Positions 18,419-28,997 of a DNA stretch of 64,000 nt are shown here, piece after piece. Origin of the DNA: Arenimonas sp. SCN 70-307 (GTDB lineage: Bacteria; Pseudomonadota; Gammaproteobacteria; Xanthomonadales; Xanthomonadaceae). Under the pieces are notes generated by a model. That model was not told where the DNA came from. It saw nothing but the letters and a program-made list of their open reading frames with translations, and ran no database searches. The stretch lies in the NCBI RefSeq assembly GCF_001724815.1, contig NZ_MEDO01000001.1, forward strand, positions 62,001 to 126,000. The letters run 5' to 3'. The translations under genes were made by a program, and so were the position numbers. Within the stretch, counting starts at the first letter, position 1, and each line of letters opens with the position of its first letter.

Positions 18419-19788
18419 CAGGCGCGCCTCCAGCGCACGCCCTGGGCCGTGTCCTCGAGCAGCACGCCTTCCTCGGCCAGCTGCCTGCGGATGGCGTCGG
18501 CACGCACGAAGTCGCGCGAGGCCTTGGCGGCGTTGCGTTCCTCGACCAGGGCCTGGATGCGGGCGTCGTCGCCGGCATCGCCGCCGCGGCTGAACCACGC
18601 TTCCGGCGCCTGCTGCAGCAGGCCCAGCAGCAGGCCACCGCCGAGCAGTTCGGCCTTCAGGCTGGCGCGGGCGATGGGCGACTCGGCCTTGCGGGCCTCG
18701 CCGGCGATGCGCGAGAGCTCGGCCAGCGCGGCCGGCGTGTTGAGGTCGTCGCACAGCGCCGCTTCCACCGCCACCGGCACGATCGGCTCCGTGGCCGGCA
18801 CGCCGGCCAGGTCGCGCAGGGTGCCGTAGAGGCGGTCGAGCGTGCGCACGCTCTGTTCGATCAGCGCATCGGACCACTCCAGCGGCTGCCGGTAGTGGGC
18901 CGAAAGCAGGGCGTAGCGCAGGGCCTCCGGCGGATGCTGGTCGAGCAGCTCGTGCAGGATGGCCACGTTGCCCAGCGACTTGGACATCTTCGCGCCGGAG
19001 AAGTTGAGCAGGCCATTGTGCAGCCAGAAGCGCGCGAACACCGCGCCGCCGTGGGCGCAGGTGGACTGGGCGATCTCGTTCTCGTGGTGCGGGAATTGCA
19101 GGTCGACGCCGCCGCCGTGGATGTCGATGGTCTCGCCCAGGTGCGCCTCGGCCATGGCCGAGCACTCGATGTGCCAGCCCGGCCGGCCCACGCCCCAGGG
19201 CGAGTCCCAGCCCGGCAGGTCGGGCGTGGAGGGCTTCCACAGCACGAAGTCGCCGGCGTCGCGCTTGTAGGGGGCCACCTCGACGCGGGCGCCGGCCAGC
19301 ATTTCCTCCGGGTCGCGGCGCGAGAGCCGGCCGTACTCCGGGAAGCTGGCCACGGAGAACAGCACGTGGCCCTCGGCGGCGTAGGCGTGGCCCGAGTCGA
19401 TCAGGCGCTCGATCATGGCGATGATGTGCGGGATGTGCGCCGTGGCGTGCGGGGTCAGGTCCGGCGGCTCGACGCCCAGCCGGGCCATGTCTTCGGCGTA
19501 GGCGCGGGCGAACTTGCCGGTGATCTCGCCGATCGGCACGCCCTGTTCCCGGGCGGCCTGGTTGATCTTGTCGTCCACGTCGGTGATGTTGCGGGCGTAG
19601 ACCACCCGGCCGTAGCGGCGCCGCAGCAGGTTGGCCAGCACCCCGAACACCACCGGCGGGCGGGCGTTGCCGATGTGCACGTAGTTGTAAACGGTGGGAC
19701 CGCAGACGTACATCGTGACCCGGTGGGGGTCCTGGGGCTCGAAAACCTCGAGCGCGCGGGTCAGGTTGTTGTGAAGTCGCAGTTCCAT
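18418..19788 (-). CDS. cysS: Cysteinyl-tRNA synthetase
   Basis: Class Ia aminoacyl-tRNA synthetase of 456 residues. It has HIGH-type HIGN at about 38-41, zinc ligands in [16 protein letters not shown] and HHENEIAQS, and KMSKS in [11 protein letters not shown] near residue 272. DALR and anticodon-binding regions follow to the end. Length and motif order are normal. It starts a two-gene minus-strand unit with sufE, which links cysteine charging with cysteine-derived sulfur transfer. Confidence 0.98.
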   Translation of the reverse strand: MELRLHNNLTRALEVFEPQDPHRVTMYVCGPTVYNYVHIGNARPPVVFGVLANLLRRRYGRVVYARNITDVDDKINQAAREQGVPIGEITGKFARAYAEDMARLGVEPPDLTPHATAHIPHIIAMIERLIDSGHAYAAEGHVLFSVASFPEYGRLSRRDPEEMLAGARVEVAPYKRDAGDFVLWKPSTPDLPGWDSPWGVGRPGWHIECSAMAEAHLGETIDIHGGGVDLQFPHHENEIAQSTCAHGGAVFARFWLHNGLLNFSGAKMSKSLGNVAILHELLDQHPPEALRYALLSAHYRQPLEWSDALIEQSVRTLDRLYGTLRDLAGVPATEPIVPVAVEAALCDDLNTPAALAELSRIAGEARKAESPIARASLKAELLGGGLLLGLLQQAPEAWFSRGGDAGDDARIQALVEERNAAKASRDFVRADAIRRQLAEEGVLLEDTAQGVRWRRA

Positions 19789-19907
19789 GGCAGTACGAAG
19801 GGCGAAAGCGGCAGTCTAGCAAGCCGGGGGCCGGCATTAACGAAAATCTTAGGCCGGGGTTCAGCCGTCCGGTGCTGAAATCCGGGCGTCCCCGAGGAGT
19901 CCCCGCC

Positions 19908-20480
19908 ATGCGTCTCGCCACCCGCTCGATGCCCCTGCTGGTCCTGGCCCTGGCCAGCCTTCCCGCCGCCGCCCAGTACGGCCCCGACGGCCGCTACGGC
20001 GACCAGAGCTACGAGGGCTACAACCGCGCCGTGCCGGAGAACATCAGCTACGGATACGCGCAGGTGCTGCGCGCCGACGAGGTGGTCGAAGTGGTGCGCA
20101 CCCGCACCCCGGAGGAGCGCTGCGACGACGTCGAGTACCGCCAGTCCGGCTCCACCACCACCGGCACCGTGGTCGGCGCCCTGGTCGGCGCGGCCCTGGG
20201 CAACCAGGTCGGCAAGGGCGACGGCCGCAAGGCCGCGACCGTGGCCGGCGCGGTCGCCGGCGGCGCCATCGGCAACAACATCGCCCGCCAGCGCGAAGAG
20301 GCCGAGGCCCGCGGCTGCCGCATCGTCGAAGTCGAGCGCGAGGAAACCCAGGTGGTCGGCTACGACGTCGAGTACATGTACAAGGGCGAGAAGTACGTCT
20401 CGCGGCTGCCCTACGACCCGGGCAACCGCCTGCGGGTGCGCGTTTCGGTCACCCCCGACGAGGCCGGCTACGTCCGCTGA
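19908..20480 (+). CDS. Glycine-zipper 2TM domain protein, exported
   Basis: Predicted periplasmic/outer-membrane protein of 190 residues. The signal peptide ends at ASLPAAAQ, and a Tyr/Gly-rich mature N-terminus follows. The glycine-zipper segment (about 85-130) includes GTVVGALVGAALGNQVG and GAVAGGAIGNNI, as in the Rickettsia 17-kDa antigen/SlyB-like family. A beta-rich tail closes the protein. The ATG at 19908 is preceded by GAGGAG. Function is unknown; the family is linked with envelope integrity. The promoter of the arginine leader begins 2 bp after its stop codon. Confidence 0.85.
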   Translation: MRLATRSMPLLVLALASLPAAAQYGPDGRYGDQSYEGYNRAVPENISYGYAQVLRADEVVEVVRTRTPEERCDDVEYRQSGSTTTGTVVGALVGAALGNQVGKGDGRKAATVAGAVAGGAIGNNIARQREEAEARGCRIVEVEREETQVVGYDVEYMYKGEKYVSRLPYDPGNRLRVRVSVTPDEAGYVR

Positions 20481-20481
20481 G

Positions 20482-20510
20482 TTGCGGCCCCGCCCGCGCG
20501 GCCCCATACT
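20482..20510 (+). promoter_or_regulatory. Promoter of the arginine cluster leader
   Basis: TTGCGG (20482-20487), a spacer of exactly 17 bp and CATACT (20505-20510). Transcription would start at about 20517-20518, on the first base of the leader ATG, so the message is predicted to be leaderless. Confidence 0.55.
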
Positions 20511-20517
20511 TGTGCCC

Positions 20518-20622
20518 ATGATGCAGACCAAGGCCGACGCCGACGTCCTCACCTCCGCCCGCATGGCGGCGGGCATGACCTCGCGCGCGCGCCGACCGGA
20601 ACCCCACAGTTTCGCTGGGTAA
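20518..20622 (+). CDS. Putative arginine-cluster leader peptide (34 aa)
   Basis: Small ORF of 34 codons starting ATGATG directly at the predicted transcription start and lacking a Shine-Dalgarno site. Four codons are for arginine, and three of these lie in the run CGC GCG CGC CGA (20584-20595). That run is immediately followed by the first arm of an RNA hairpin (20596-20626) that contains the stop codon, and then by a terminator hairpin. This layout is what ribosome-mediated attenuation requires: shortage of Arg-tRNA would stall the ribosome on those codons. The peptide itself has no similarity I recognise. Call rests on architecture only. Confidence 0.55.
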   Translation: MMQTKADADVLTSARMAAGMTSRARRPEPHSFAG

Positions 20623-20676
20623 CCGGACGCGCCTGCTCGTTCGCCTGAAAGCCCAGCCCCGCGCTGGGCTTTTTTG
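20596..20676 (+). promoter_or_regulatory. Putative transcription attenuator of the arginine cluster
   Basis: Segment 1 (20596-20609) can pair with segment 2 (20615-20626, flanked by CCGG/CCGG and containing CCC/GGG). Segment 2 also holds GCTGGG (20614-20619), which is exactly complementary to CCCAGC (20652-20657), the 5' arm of the terminator 20650-20676. The 1:2 hairpin would permit termination, and the 2:3 pairing would prevent it. A ribosome paused on the Arg codons covers segment 1 and should favour antitermination. Confidence 0.6.
20650..20676 (+). terminator. Rho-independent terminator upstream of argF'
   Basis: A perfect 8-bp stem AGCCCAGC/GCTGGGCT (20650-20657 with 20663-20670), 5-nt loop and T6 tract. 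It lies between the leader ORF and the first arginine gene, so it must be read through or regulated for the cluster to be expressed. Confidence 0.88.
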
Positions 20677-20712
20677 TTTTCCGGCCCCCGAAATCCCCTC
20701 CAGGACACGCCA

Positions 20713-21717
20713 ATGAAGCACTTCCTCAACACCCAGGACTGGACCCGCGCCGAACTCGACGCGACCCTGGCCCAAGCCGCCGCCTTCAAGGCCGGGCAGG
20801 CCGGGGCCCAGCTCAAGAGCAAGTCCATCGCCCTGGTGTTCTTCAACCCCTCGCTGCGCACCCGCACCAGCTTCGAGCTCGGCGCCTTCCAGCTCGGCGG
20901 CCATGCCGTGGTGCTGCAGCCGGGCAAGGACGCCTGGCCGATCGAGTTCGAGCTGGGCACCGTGATGGACGGCGAGGCCGAGGAGCACATCGCCGAGGTG
21001 GCGCGGGTGCTCTCGCGCTACGTCGACCTGGTGGCGGTGCGCGCCTTCCCGAAGTTCATCGACTGGGCCGTGGACCGCCAGGACAAGGTGCTGCGGGCCT
21101 TCGCGAAGTACTCGACGGTGCCGGTGATCAACCTCGAGACCATCACCCACCCCTGCCAGGAGCTGGCGCATGCGCTGGCGCTGCAGGAGCACTTCGGCAC
21201 GACCGACCTGCGCGGCAAGAAGTACGTGCTGACCTGGACCTACCACCCCAAGCCGCTCAACACCGCCGTGGCCAACTCGGCGCTGACCATCGCCACCCGC
21301 CTGGGCATGGACGTGACGCTGCTGTGCCCGACGCCGGAGTACGCGCTCGACGAGCGCTACCTGGGCTGGGCGCGCGACAACGTGGCCGAGTCGGGCGGCA
21401 GCTTCCGCATGAGCCACGACATCGCCGAGGCCTACGCCGGCGCCGACGTGGTGTACGCCAAGAGCTGGGGCGCCATCCCGTACTTCGGCCGCTGGGACCA
21501 GGAAAAGCCCATCCGCGATGCGCACAGGCACTTCATCGTCGACGAGGCCAAGATGGCGATGACCAACAACGGCGTGTTCAGCCACTGCCTGCCGCTGCGC
21601 CGCAACGTGAAGGCCACCGACGGGGTGATGGATTCGCCCAACTGCATCGCCATCGAAGAAGCCGAGAACCGCCTGCATGTGCAGAAGGCCGTGATGGCGG
21701 CCCTGGCTTCCCAGTAA
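20713..21717 (+). CDS. argF': N-acetylornithine carbamoyltransferase
   Basis: Transfers carbamoyl phosphate to N-acetyl-L-ornithine, giving N-acetylcitrulline, the route used by Lysobacterales instead of ornithine carbamoylation. The 334-residue product matches the length of the Xanthomonas enzyme. Carbamoyl-phosphate loop is [11 protein letters not shown] (about 46-56); [14 protein letters not shown] is the conserved HPxQ block; [15 protein letters not shown] includes the lysine that is carboxylated in the Xanthomonas enzyme. ATG 20713 follows AGGA. It is first in the cluster, just behind the attenuator. Confidence 0.95.
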   Translation: MKHFLNTQDWTRAELDATLAQAAAFKAGQAGAQLKSKSIALVFFNPSLRTRTSFELGAFQLGGHAVVLQPGKDAWPIEFELGTVMDGEAEEHIAEVARVLSRYVDLVAVRAFPKFIDWAVDRQDKVLRAFAKYSTVPVINLETITHPCQELAHALALQEHFGTTDLRGKKYVLTWTYHPKPLNTAVANSALTIATRLGMDVTLLCPTPEYALDERYLGWARDNVAESGGSFRMSHDIAEAYAGADVVYAKSWGAIPYFGRWDQEKPIRDAHRHFIVDEAKMAMTNNGVFSHCLPLRRNVKATDGVMDSPNCIAIEEAENRLHVQKAVMAALASQ

Positions 21718-21729
21718 CCCTCTCCCCAA

Positions 21730-21752
21730 CCCCTCTCCCAAGGGGAGAGGGG
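21730..21752. repeat. Intercistronic inverted repeat between argF' and argG
   Basis: CCCCTCTCC(C)AA(GG)GGAGAGGGG forms a 9-bp stem in the 52-bp gap. The T tract after it is only TTT, so it looks like an mRNA-stability hairpin or a short dispersed repeat rather than a terminator. Confidence 0.5.
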
Positions 21753-21769
21753 CTTTCCAGGACCAAGAA

Positions 21770-22966
21770 ATGACCGACAAGCACATCGTCCTCGCCTTCT
21801 CCGGCGGCCTCGACACCAGTTTCTGCATTCCCTACCTGCGCGAGCGCGGCTGGGCGGTGCACACCGTGTTCGCCGACACCGGCGGCGTGGACGCCGAGGA
21901 GCGCGCCTACATCGAGGCCCGCGCGGCCGAGCTGGGCGCCGCCAGCCACGTCACCGTCGATGGCGGCCCGGCCATCTGGAACGGCTTCGTGAAGCCTTTC
22001 GTGATGGCCGGCGAGGGCTACCAGGGCCAATACCCGCTGCTGGTCTCCGACCGCTACCTGATCGTCGATGCCGCGCTCAAGCGCGCCGGCGAGCTGGGCA
22101 CGAACGCCATCGCCCACGGCTGCACCGGCATGGGCAACGACCAGGTGCGCTTCGACCTGGCGGTGAAGGCCGCCGGCGACTACCAGATCGTCGCGCCGAT
22201 CCGCGAAATCCAGAAGCAGCACACCCAGACCCGCGCCTACGAGCAGGCCTACCTGGAAGAGCGCGGCTTCGAGGTTCGCGCCAAGCAAAAGAGCTACACC
22301 ATCAATGAGAACCTGCTGGGCGTGACGCTGTCGGGCGGCGAGATCGACCGCTGGGAAGCGCCGGGCGAGGGCGCCCGCGGCTGGTGCAAGCCGCGCGCCC
22401 AGTGGCCGGCGGCGCCGCTGCGGGTCACGCTCACCTTCAAGGCAGGCGAGGCGGTGGCGCTCGACGGCCAGCCGATGGCCGGCGCGGCGCTGCTGGCCAG
22501 GCTCAACGGCCTGTTCGCCGAGTACGGCGTGGGCCGCGGCATGTACACCGGCGACACCACGATTGGCCTCAAGGGCCGCATCATCTACGAAGCGCCGGGC
22601 CTGGCCGCGCTGCTCGCGGCCCATCGCGCGCTCGAGGAAGCCGTGCTCACCAAGCACCAGAACCGCTTCAAGCCCGAGGTCGCGCGCAAGTGGGTCGAGC
22701 TGGTGTACGAGGGCTTCTACAACGACCCGCTCAAGGCCGACCTCGAGGCCTTCCTGGCCTCCAGCCAGCGCTGCGTGAATGGCGAGGTGGTGCTCGAGAC
22801 CCAGGGCGGCAAGGTCGATGCCGTGGCCATCCGCTCGCCGCACCTGCTCAACGCCAAGGGCGCCACTTACGCGCAGTCGGCCGACTGGGGCGTGGAGGAG
22901 GCCGAGGGCTTCATCCGCCTGTTCGGCATGTCGAGCACCCTGTGGGCCGAGATCAACAAGCGCTGA
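21770..22966 (+). CDS. argG: Argininosuccinate synthase
   Basis: ATP-dependent condensation of citrulline and aspartate to argininosuccinate. 398 residues; the PP-loop is AFSGGLDTS at about 9-17, with [15 protein letters not shown] and the substrate block [17 protein letters not shown] conserved. Here the citrulline comes from deacetylation of N-acetylcitrulline by the next gene. SD AGGA lies 9 nt before ATG. argE starts 1 bp after the stop. Confidence 0.96.
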   Translation: MTDKHIVLAFSGGLDTSFCIPYLRERGWAVHTVFADTGGVDAEERAYIEARAAELGAASHVTVDGGPAIWNGFVKPFVMAGEGYQGQYPLLVSDRYLIVDAALKRAGELGTNAIAHGCTGMGNDQVRFDLAVKAAGDYQIVAPIREIQKQHTQTRAYEQAYLEERGFEVRAKQKSYTINENLLGVTLSGGEIDRWEAPGEGARGWCKPRAQWPAAPLRVTLTFKAGEAVALDGQPMAGAALLARLNGLFAEYGVGRGMYTGDTTIGLKGRIIYEAPGLAALLAAHRALEEAVLTKHQNRFKPEVARKWVELVYEGFYNDPLKADLEAFLASSQRCVNGEVVLETQGGKVDAVAIRSPHLLNAKGATYAQSADWGVEEAEGFIRLFGMSSTLWAEINKR

Positions 22967-22967
22967 G

Positions 22968-24061
22968 ATGGCCATGCTTCCGAACGTCCTGCAACACCTC
23001 GAAGCGCTCGTCGGCTTCGACACGCGCAACCCGCCACGGGCCATCGGCACCGGCGGCATCTTCGATTACCTGCGCGCGCAGCTGCCGGGCTTCGAGGTGC
23101 GGGTGACCGACCACGGCGCCGGCGCGGTGTCGATGCTGGCCGTGCGCGGCAACCCGCGGCGGGTGTTCAACGTGCACCTGGACACGGTGCCGGCCTCGCC
23201 CGACTGGAGCGCCGACCCGCACGTGCTGCGCGTGACGGCCGACAAGGCCATCGGCCTGGGCGCCTGCGACATCAAGGGCGCCGCCGCGGGCCTGGTCGCC
23301 GCCGCCAACGCCACCACGGGCGACGCCGCCTTCCTTTTCAGCAGCGACGAAGAGGCCAATGACGCGCGCTGCATCGCCGCCTTCCTGGCCTCCGACCACG
23401 GCTTCGAGCAGGCGATCATCGCCGAGCCGACGATGTGCGAGGCGGTGCTCGCGCATCGCGGCATCAGCTCGGTGCTGATGCGCTTCAAGGGCCAGGCCGG
23501 CCACGCCTCGGGCGCCGATGCCTTCGAGCTCAGCGCCGTGCACCAGGCCATGCGCTGGGGCACGAAGGCGCTCGACCACGCCAAGGCGCAGTCGCACGCG
23601 CGTTTTGGCGGGCTGACGGGCCTGCGCTTCAACATCGGCCGCGTCGAGGGCGGCATCAAGGCCAACATGATCGCGCCGGCCGCCGAGCTGCGTTTCGGCT
23701 TCCGGCCGCTGCCCTCGATGGACCTCGACCAGATGCACGCCAGCTTCCGCGGCCTGGCCGATCCGGCGGCGCTGGCGCACTATGAAGAAACCTTCCGCGG
23801 CCCCTCGCTGCCCGCCGGCGACATCGCCCGCGCCGAGGAAAAGCGCCTCGCCGCGCGCGACCTGGCCGACGAGCTCGGCCTGCCCATCGGCAACGCCGTG
23901 GATTTCTGGACCGAAGCCTCGCTGTTCTCCGAGGCGGGACTGACCGCCTTCGTCTTCGGCCCGGGCCACATCGCCCAGGCCCACACCGCCGACGAGTGGG
24001 TCGCGCTCGACCAGCTCGCCGCCGCCGCCAACCACTACACCCGCCTGCTGGAGCAACACGC

Positions 24062-24065
<4 letters not shown>
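22968..24065 (+). CDS. argE: N-acetylcitrulline/N-acetylornithine deacetylase (ArgE type, M20)
   Basis: Zinc-dependent M20 deacylase of 365 residues. Metal and catalytic residues appear in [25 protein letters not shown], the Glu in AEPTM, and the C-terminal [14 protein letters not shown]. In Lysobacterales this enzyme acts on N-acetylcitrulline made by argF'; that specificity is inferred from the cluster. An alternative start is ATG 22974 (MLPN). The end overlaps argB as GTGA. Confidence 0.93.
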
Positions 24066-25369
<1,304 letters not shown>

Positions 25370-25371
25370 AC

Positions 25372-25972
25372 ATGCAGAGCCTGCACTGGACCATTCCGCC
25401 GATCCTCGAGGGCGCGCACGTCAGCCTCGAGCCGCTGCAGCCGCACCACGGCGAGGACCTGCTGGCCGCCGCCGCCGACGGCGAGCTGTGGAACCTGTGG
25501 TACACGCAGGTGCCGGGCCCCGAGACCCTCCGCGCCTGGCTGGCCCGCGCCATGGCCGACCGCGAGGCCGGCACCGCAATGCCCTTCCTCGTGCGCGACG
25601 CCAACGGCGAGCCCGTGGGCAGCACGCGCTTCTTCCGGATGGACCCGGTGGTACCCAGCCTCGAAATCGGTTTCACGTGGTATTCGGCGCGCGTGCAGCG
25701 CACCGCGCTCAACACCGAGGCCAAGCGCCTGCTGCTGGGCCACGCCTTCGACGCCATGGGCTGCAGCGTGATCGAGCTGCGCACGCACGTGATGAACCAC
25801 CGCTCGCGCAGCGCCATCGAGCGCCTGGGCGCCCACTTCGACGGCATCCTGCGCCGGCAGATGCGCATGCCCGACGGCCACCTGCGCGACACCGCGGTGT
25901 ATTCGATCCTCGACAGCGAGTGGCCGGTGGTACGCCGCAACCTCGACTTCCTGCTCGAGCACGGAGGCCGCC

Positions 25973-25980
<8 letters not shown>
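25372..25980 (+). CDS. GNAT family N-acetyltransferase (RimJ/RimL type)
   Basis: 202-residue acetyltransferase of the Acetyltransf_3 type: [10 protein letters not shown]-like N-terminus (here [13 protein letters not shown]), [10 protein letters not shown], an acetyl-CoA region around [19 protein letters not shown], and [20 protein letters not shown]. It starts 2 bp after argB and overlaps argC by 8 bp, so it is embedded in the arginine cluster. Similar genes are found at this place in other Lysobacterales. Its substrate is unknown; acetylation of a cluster intermediate or of a protein are both possible. Confidence 0.85.
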
Positions 25981-26919
<939 letters not shown>

Positions 26920-26923
<4 letters not shown>

Positions 26924-28227
26924 GCGAGCTGCTTTGGCAGAAACCCGGCGTGGAAGTGGACCCGCGCATCCAGGCCTTCCTGGCCGGCGACGACGTGCTG
27001 CTCGACCGCGAGTTCATCCAGGACGACATCACCGCCTCGGCCGCGCATGCCCGCGGGCTGGCGCGCATCGGCATCCTTGGCGGCGACGAGGCCGAGGCGA
27101 TGTGCCGCGAGCTGGCGGCGCTGTCCGAAGACCTCAGGAGCGGCGCCTTCGTGCTCGACGAGCGCTACGAGGACTGCCACTCGGCGATCGAATCGCGCCT
27201 GGTCGAGCGCCTGGGCGACGTGGGTCGCAAGATCCACACCGGCCGCAGCCGCAACGACCAGATCCTGGTGGCCACGCGGCTGTGGCTCAAGCGCAAGCTG
27301 GGCGAGGTGGAGGCGCTGTGCCGTGAGGTCGCCGGGGTCTGCCTTCAGCGCGCGCAGGCCGAAACGCTGCCGATGCCGGGCTACACGCACCTGCAGCGCG
27401 CCGTGGTCTCGTCGACCGCGATGTGGTGGGCGGGCTTCGCCGAGGCCTTCATCGACAACGCCGTGCGCGCCCGCCAGGCGGGCGAGTGGATTGATGCCAA
27501 TCCGCTGGGCACCGCCGCCGGCTACGGCGTGAACCTGCCGCTGGACCGCGAGTTCAGCACGCAAGCGCTCGGCTTCGCCCGCCTGCAGGTGAGCCCGATT
27601 TACGCCCAGCTCAGCCGCGGCAAGTACGAACTGGCCGCGGTCGATGCGCTCGGCGCCGCCGCGCTCGACCTGCGCCGCCTGGCCTGGGACCTGAGCCTGT
27701 TCACCACGGCCGAGTTCGGCTTCGTCAGCCTGCCGGCGCAATACACGACGGGCAGCTCGATCATGCCCAACAAGCGCAACCCCGACCTTGTCGAGCTGAT
27801 GCGCGCCACCTACGCCAGCATCGCCGCCGCCCGCACCGAACTCGAGCAGTTGCTGTCGCTGCCCAGCGGCTACCACCGCGACCTGCAGTTCACCAAGGGC
27901 GCGCTGGTGCATGCCTTCGGCCGCGGCCTGGGCGCGCTGGCCTTGCTGCCCAACCTGCTGCGCGGCCTGCAGTGGAAGCCCGAGCGCCTGGCCCAGGCCT
28001 TCGACGAGGGCATGTACGCCACCGACAAGGCCGTCGAACTCGCGGTCGCCGGCCTGCCGTTCCGCGAGGCCTACAAACTTGCCGCCGCCGAGCCGCTGCC
28101 CTCGCACGGCGCGGACCCGCAGGCGAGCCTCGATGCGCGCGTATCGCCGGGCGGGGCCGCGGCCTTGGGCCTGGATGTGCTCGCTGGCCGGCTGTCCGAG
28201 CTCAAGCTTTCGGTACAGAACGCCTAA
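26920..28227 (+). CDS. argH: Argininosuccinate lyase
   Basis: Last step of the pathway, cleaving argininosuccinate to arginine and fumarate. 435 residues of the fumarase/aspartase superfamily with [23 protein letters not shown] and the signature [15 protein letters not shown]. In related genomes proB-proA often follow; here a toxin gene on the other strand overlaps the last 26 bp. The C-terminus (about LSVQNA) may be slightly altered by that junction. Confidence 0.96.
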
Positions 28228-28519
28228 GCTGGCTGCGTCGCAACAATCGCTCAGTGCGCATCACGTGCACGACGTGGACCTGCTCGCCGTCGTGCCGATA
28301 GAAGACCCTGCATGGCGGTTCGACGATCTGTCGGTAGCGCGACTTGGGCCCTAGTTCCTTGGGGCGGGGCCCGGATTTCGGATGGTCGGCCAGTTGCTTC
28401 ACATGGGCAACTATTCGCCGCACCACGGCTTTGGCCGCTTCCGGATCCTGGATGGCGATGTATTCGGCGATGGCCTCGAGGTCGGCGATGGCCGGCTCGG
28501 TCCAGATTACTTGAGCCAT
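28202..28519 (-). CDS. RelE/ParE family toxin
   Basis: 105-residue type II toxin. Typical elements are [19 protein letters not shown], the conserved [25 protein letters not shown] block and a basic C-terminus. ParE-like members inhibit gyrase and RelE-like members cleave mRNA on the ribosome; which applies here is not clear. It overlaps its antitoxin by 13 bp and the 3' end of argH by 26 bp on the opposite strand. Confidence 0.9.
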   Translation of the reverse strand: MAQVIWTEPAIADLEAIAEYIAIQDPEAAKAVVRRIVAHVKQLADHPKSGPRPKELGPKSRYRQIVEPPCRVFYRHDGEQVHVVHVMRTERLLRRSQLRRSVPKA

Positions 28520-28764
28520 TTGGCCAGGCGCTTCTCGGCCTGGGCCTGGGTCAGGGTACGGCCCTCCGCGATCGCCATCTCGCCCCGGGCGATGCCTTCG
28601 AGGATGGCCATGCGTTCCTGCTGCAGCTGGTAGGTCTCGACATCGACCAGGTAGGCGCTCGGCAGGCCGTGTTGGGTGATCAGGATGGGCTGCTTGTCCC
28701 GCTCGACGTCAGCCAGCAGGTCGGTCGCCTGGCGCTTGAGGGTGGTGACGAGTTCGGTTCGCAT
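28507..28764 (-). CDS. Phd/YefM family antitoxin
   Basis: 85-residue antitoxin. The N-terminal half is a Phd/YefM DNA-binding fold (LLADVERDKQPILITQHGLP, then AYLVDVETYQ). The C-terminal half is a charged toxin-neutralising tail (IAEGRTLTQAQAEKRL). It is first in the pair, overlapping the toxin start. The palindrome just upstream is the likely autoregulatory operator. Confidence 0.9.
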   Translation of the reverse strand: MRTELVTTLKRQATDLLADVERDKQPILITQHGLPSAYLVDVETYQLQQERMAILEGIARGEMAIAEGRTLTQAQAEKRLAKWLK

Positions 28765-28766
28765 GG

Positions 28767-28786
28767 AGTGACACTAAAGTATCACT
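28767..28786. promoter_or_regulatory. Candidate operator of the toxin-antitoxin pair
   Basis: AGTGACAC...TATCACT is an imperfect inverted repeat 3-22 bp upstream of the antitoxin ATG, in an AT-rich patch. Phd/YefM antitoxins commonly bind such sites, so autorepression is inferred. Confidence 0.45.
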
Positions 28787-28841
28787 TGGTCAGGGTCAAG
28801 TCGGCAGTTTGCCTGCTGCTGGGTGTGACTATCGCCCGGCT

Positions 28842-28997
28842 TCATGTAAGGCAAGCAAGTCGCGCAGCCGTCGGCCATCCAGAGTGCATGCGGATGGTCT
28901 CGAGCTGGAGGCAGGCGACGCTTTCGGGCAGCTCCGTGGCTGTCACGTAGTGCGCGTCCACGCACCAGTCTCCGATTGCCTTGTAGTCCCGCTTCAT
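28842..28997 (-). CDS. Possible small ORF coupled to the DUF3999 gene (51 aa)
   Basis: ATG 28997 overlaps the DUF3999 stop as ATGA, the usual sign of translational coupling. The 51-residue product starts MKRDYKAIGDWCVDAHYV and is cytosolic-looking. It is not recognised. In another frame its last third reads LDGRRLRDLLALHEAGR before a stop, which looks more like an ordinary C-terminus. The present form may therefore be a frameshifted remnant of a slightly different protein. Composition here is less GC-rich than the neighbours. Confidence 0.35.
   Translation of the reverse strand: MKRDYKAIGDWCVDAHYVTATELPESVACLQLETIRMHSGWPTAARLACLT

Noticed and set aside
21730-21752. Terminator between argF' and argG
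   Set aside because: The hairpin is followed by only three T residues, and the downstream genes lack any promoter I can see; readthrough is more likely.
28774-28965. 63-codon open frame on the minus strand
   Set aside because: Overlaps the better supported ATGA-coupled ORF and the TA operator, has no ribosome site and no family features.
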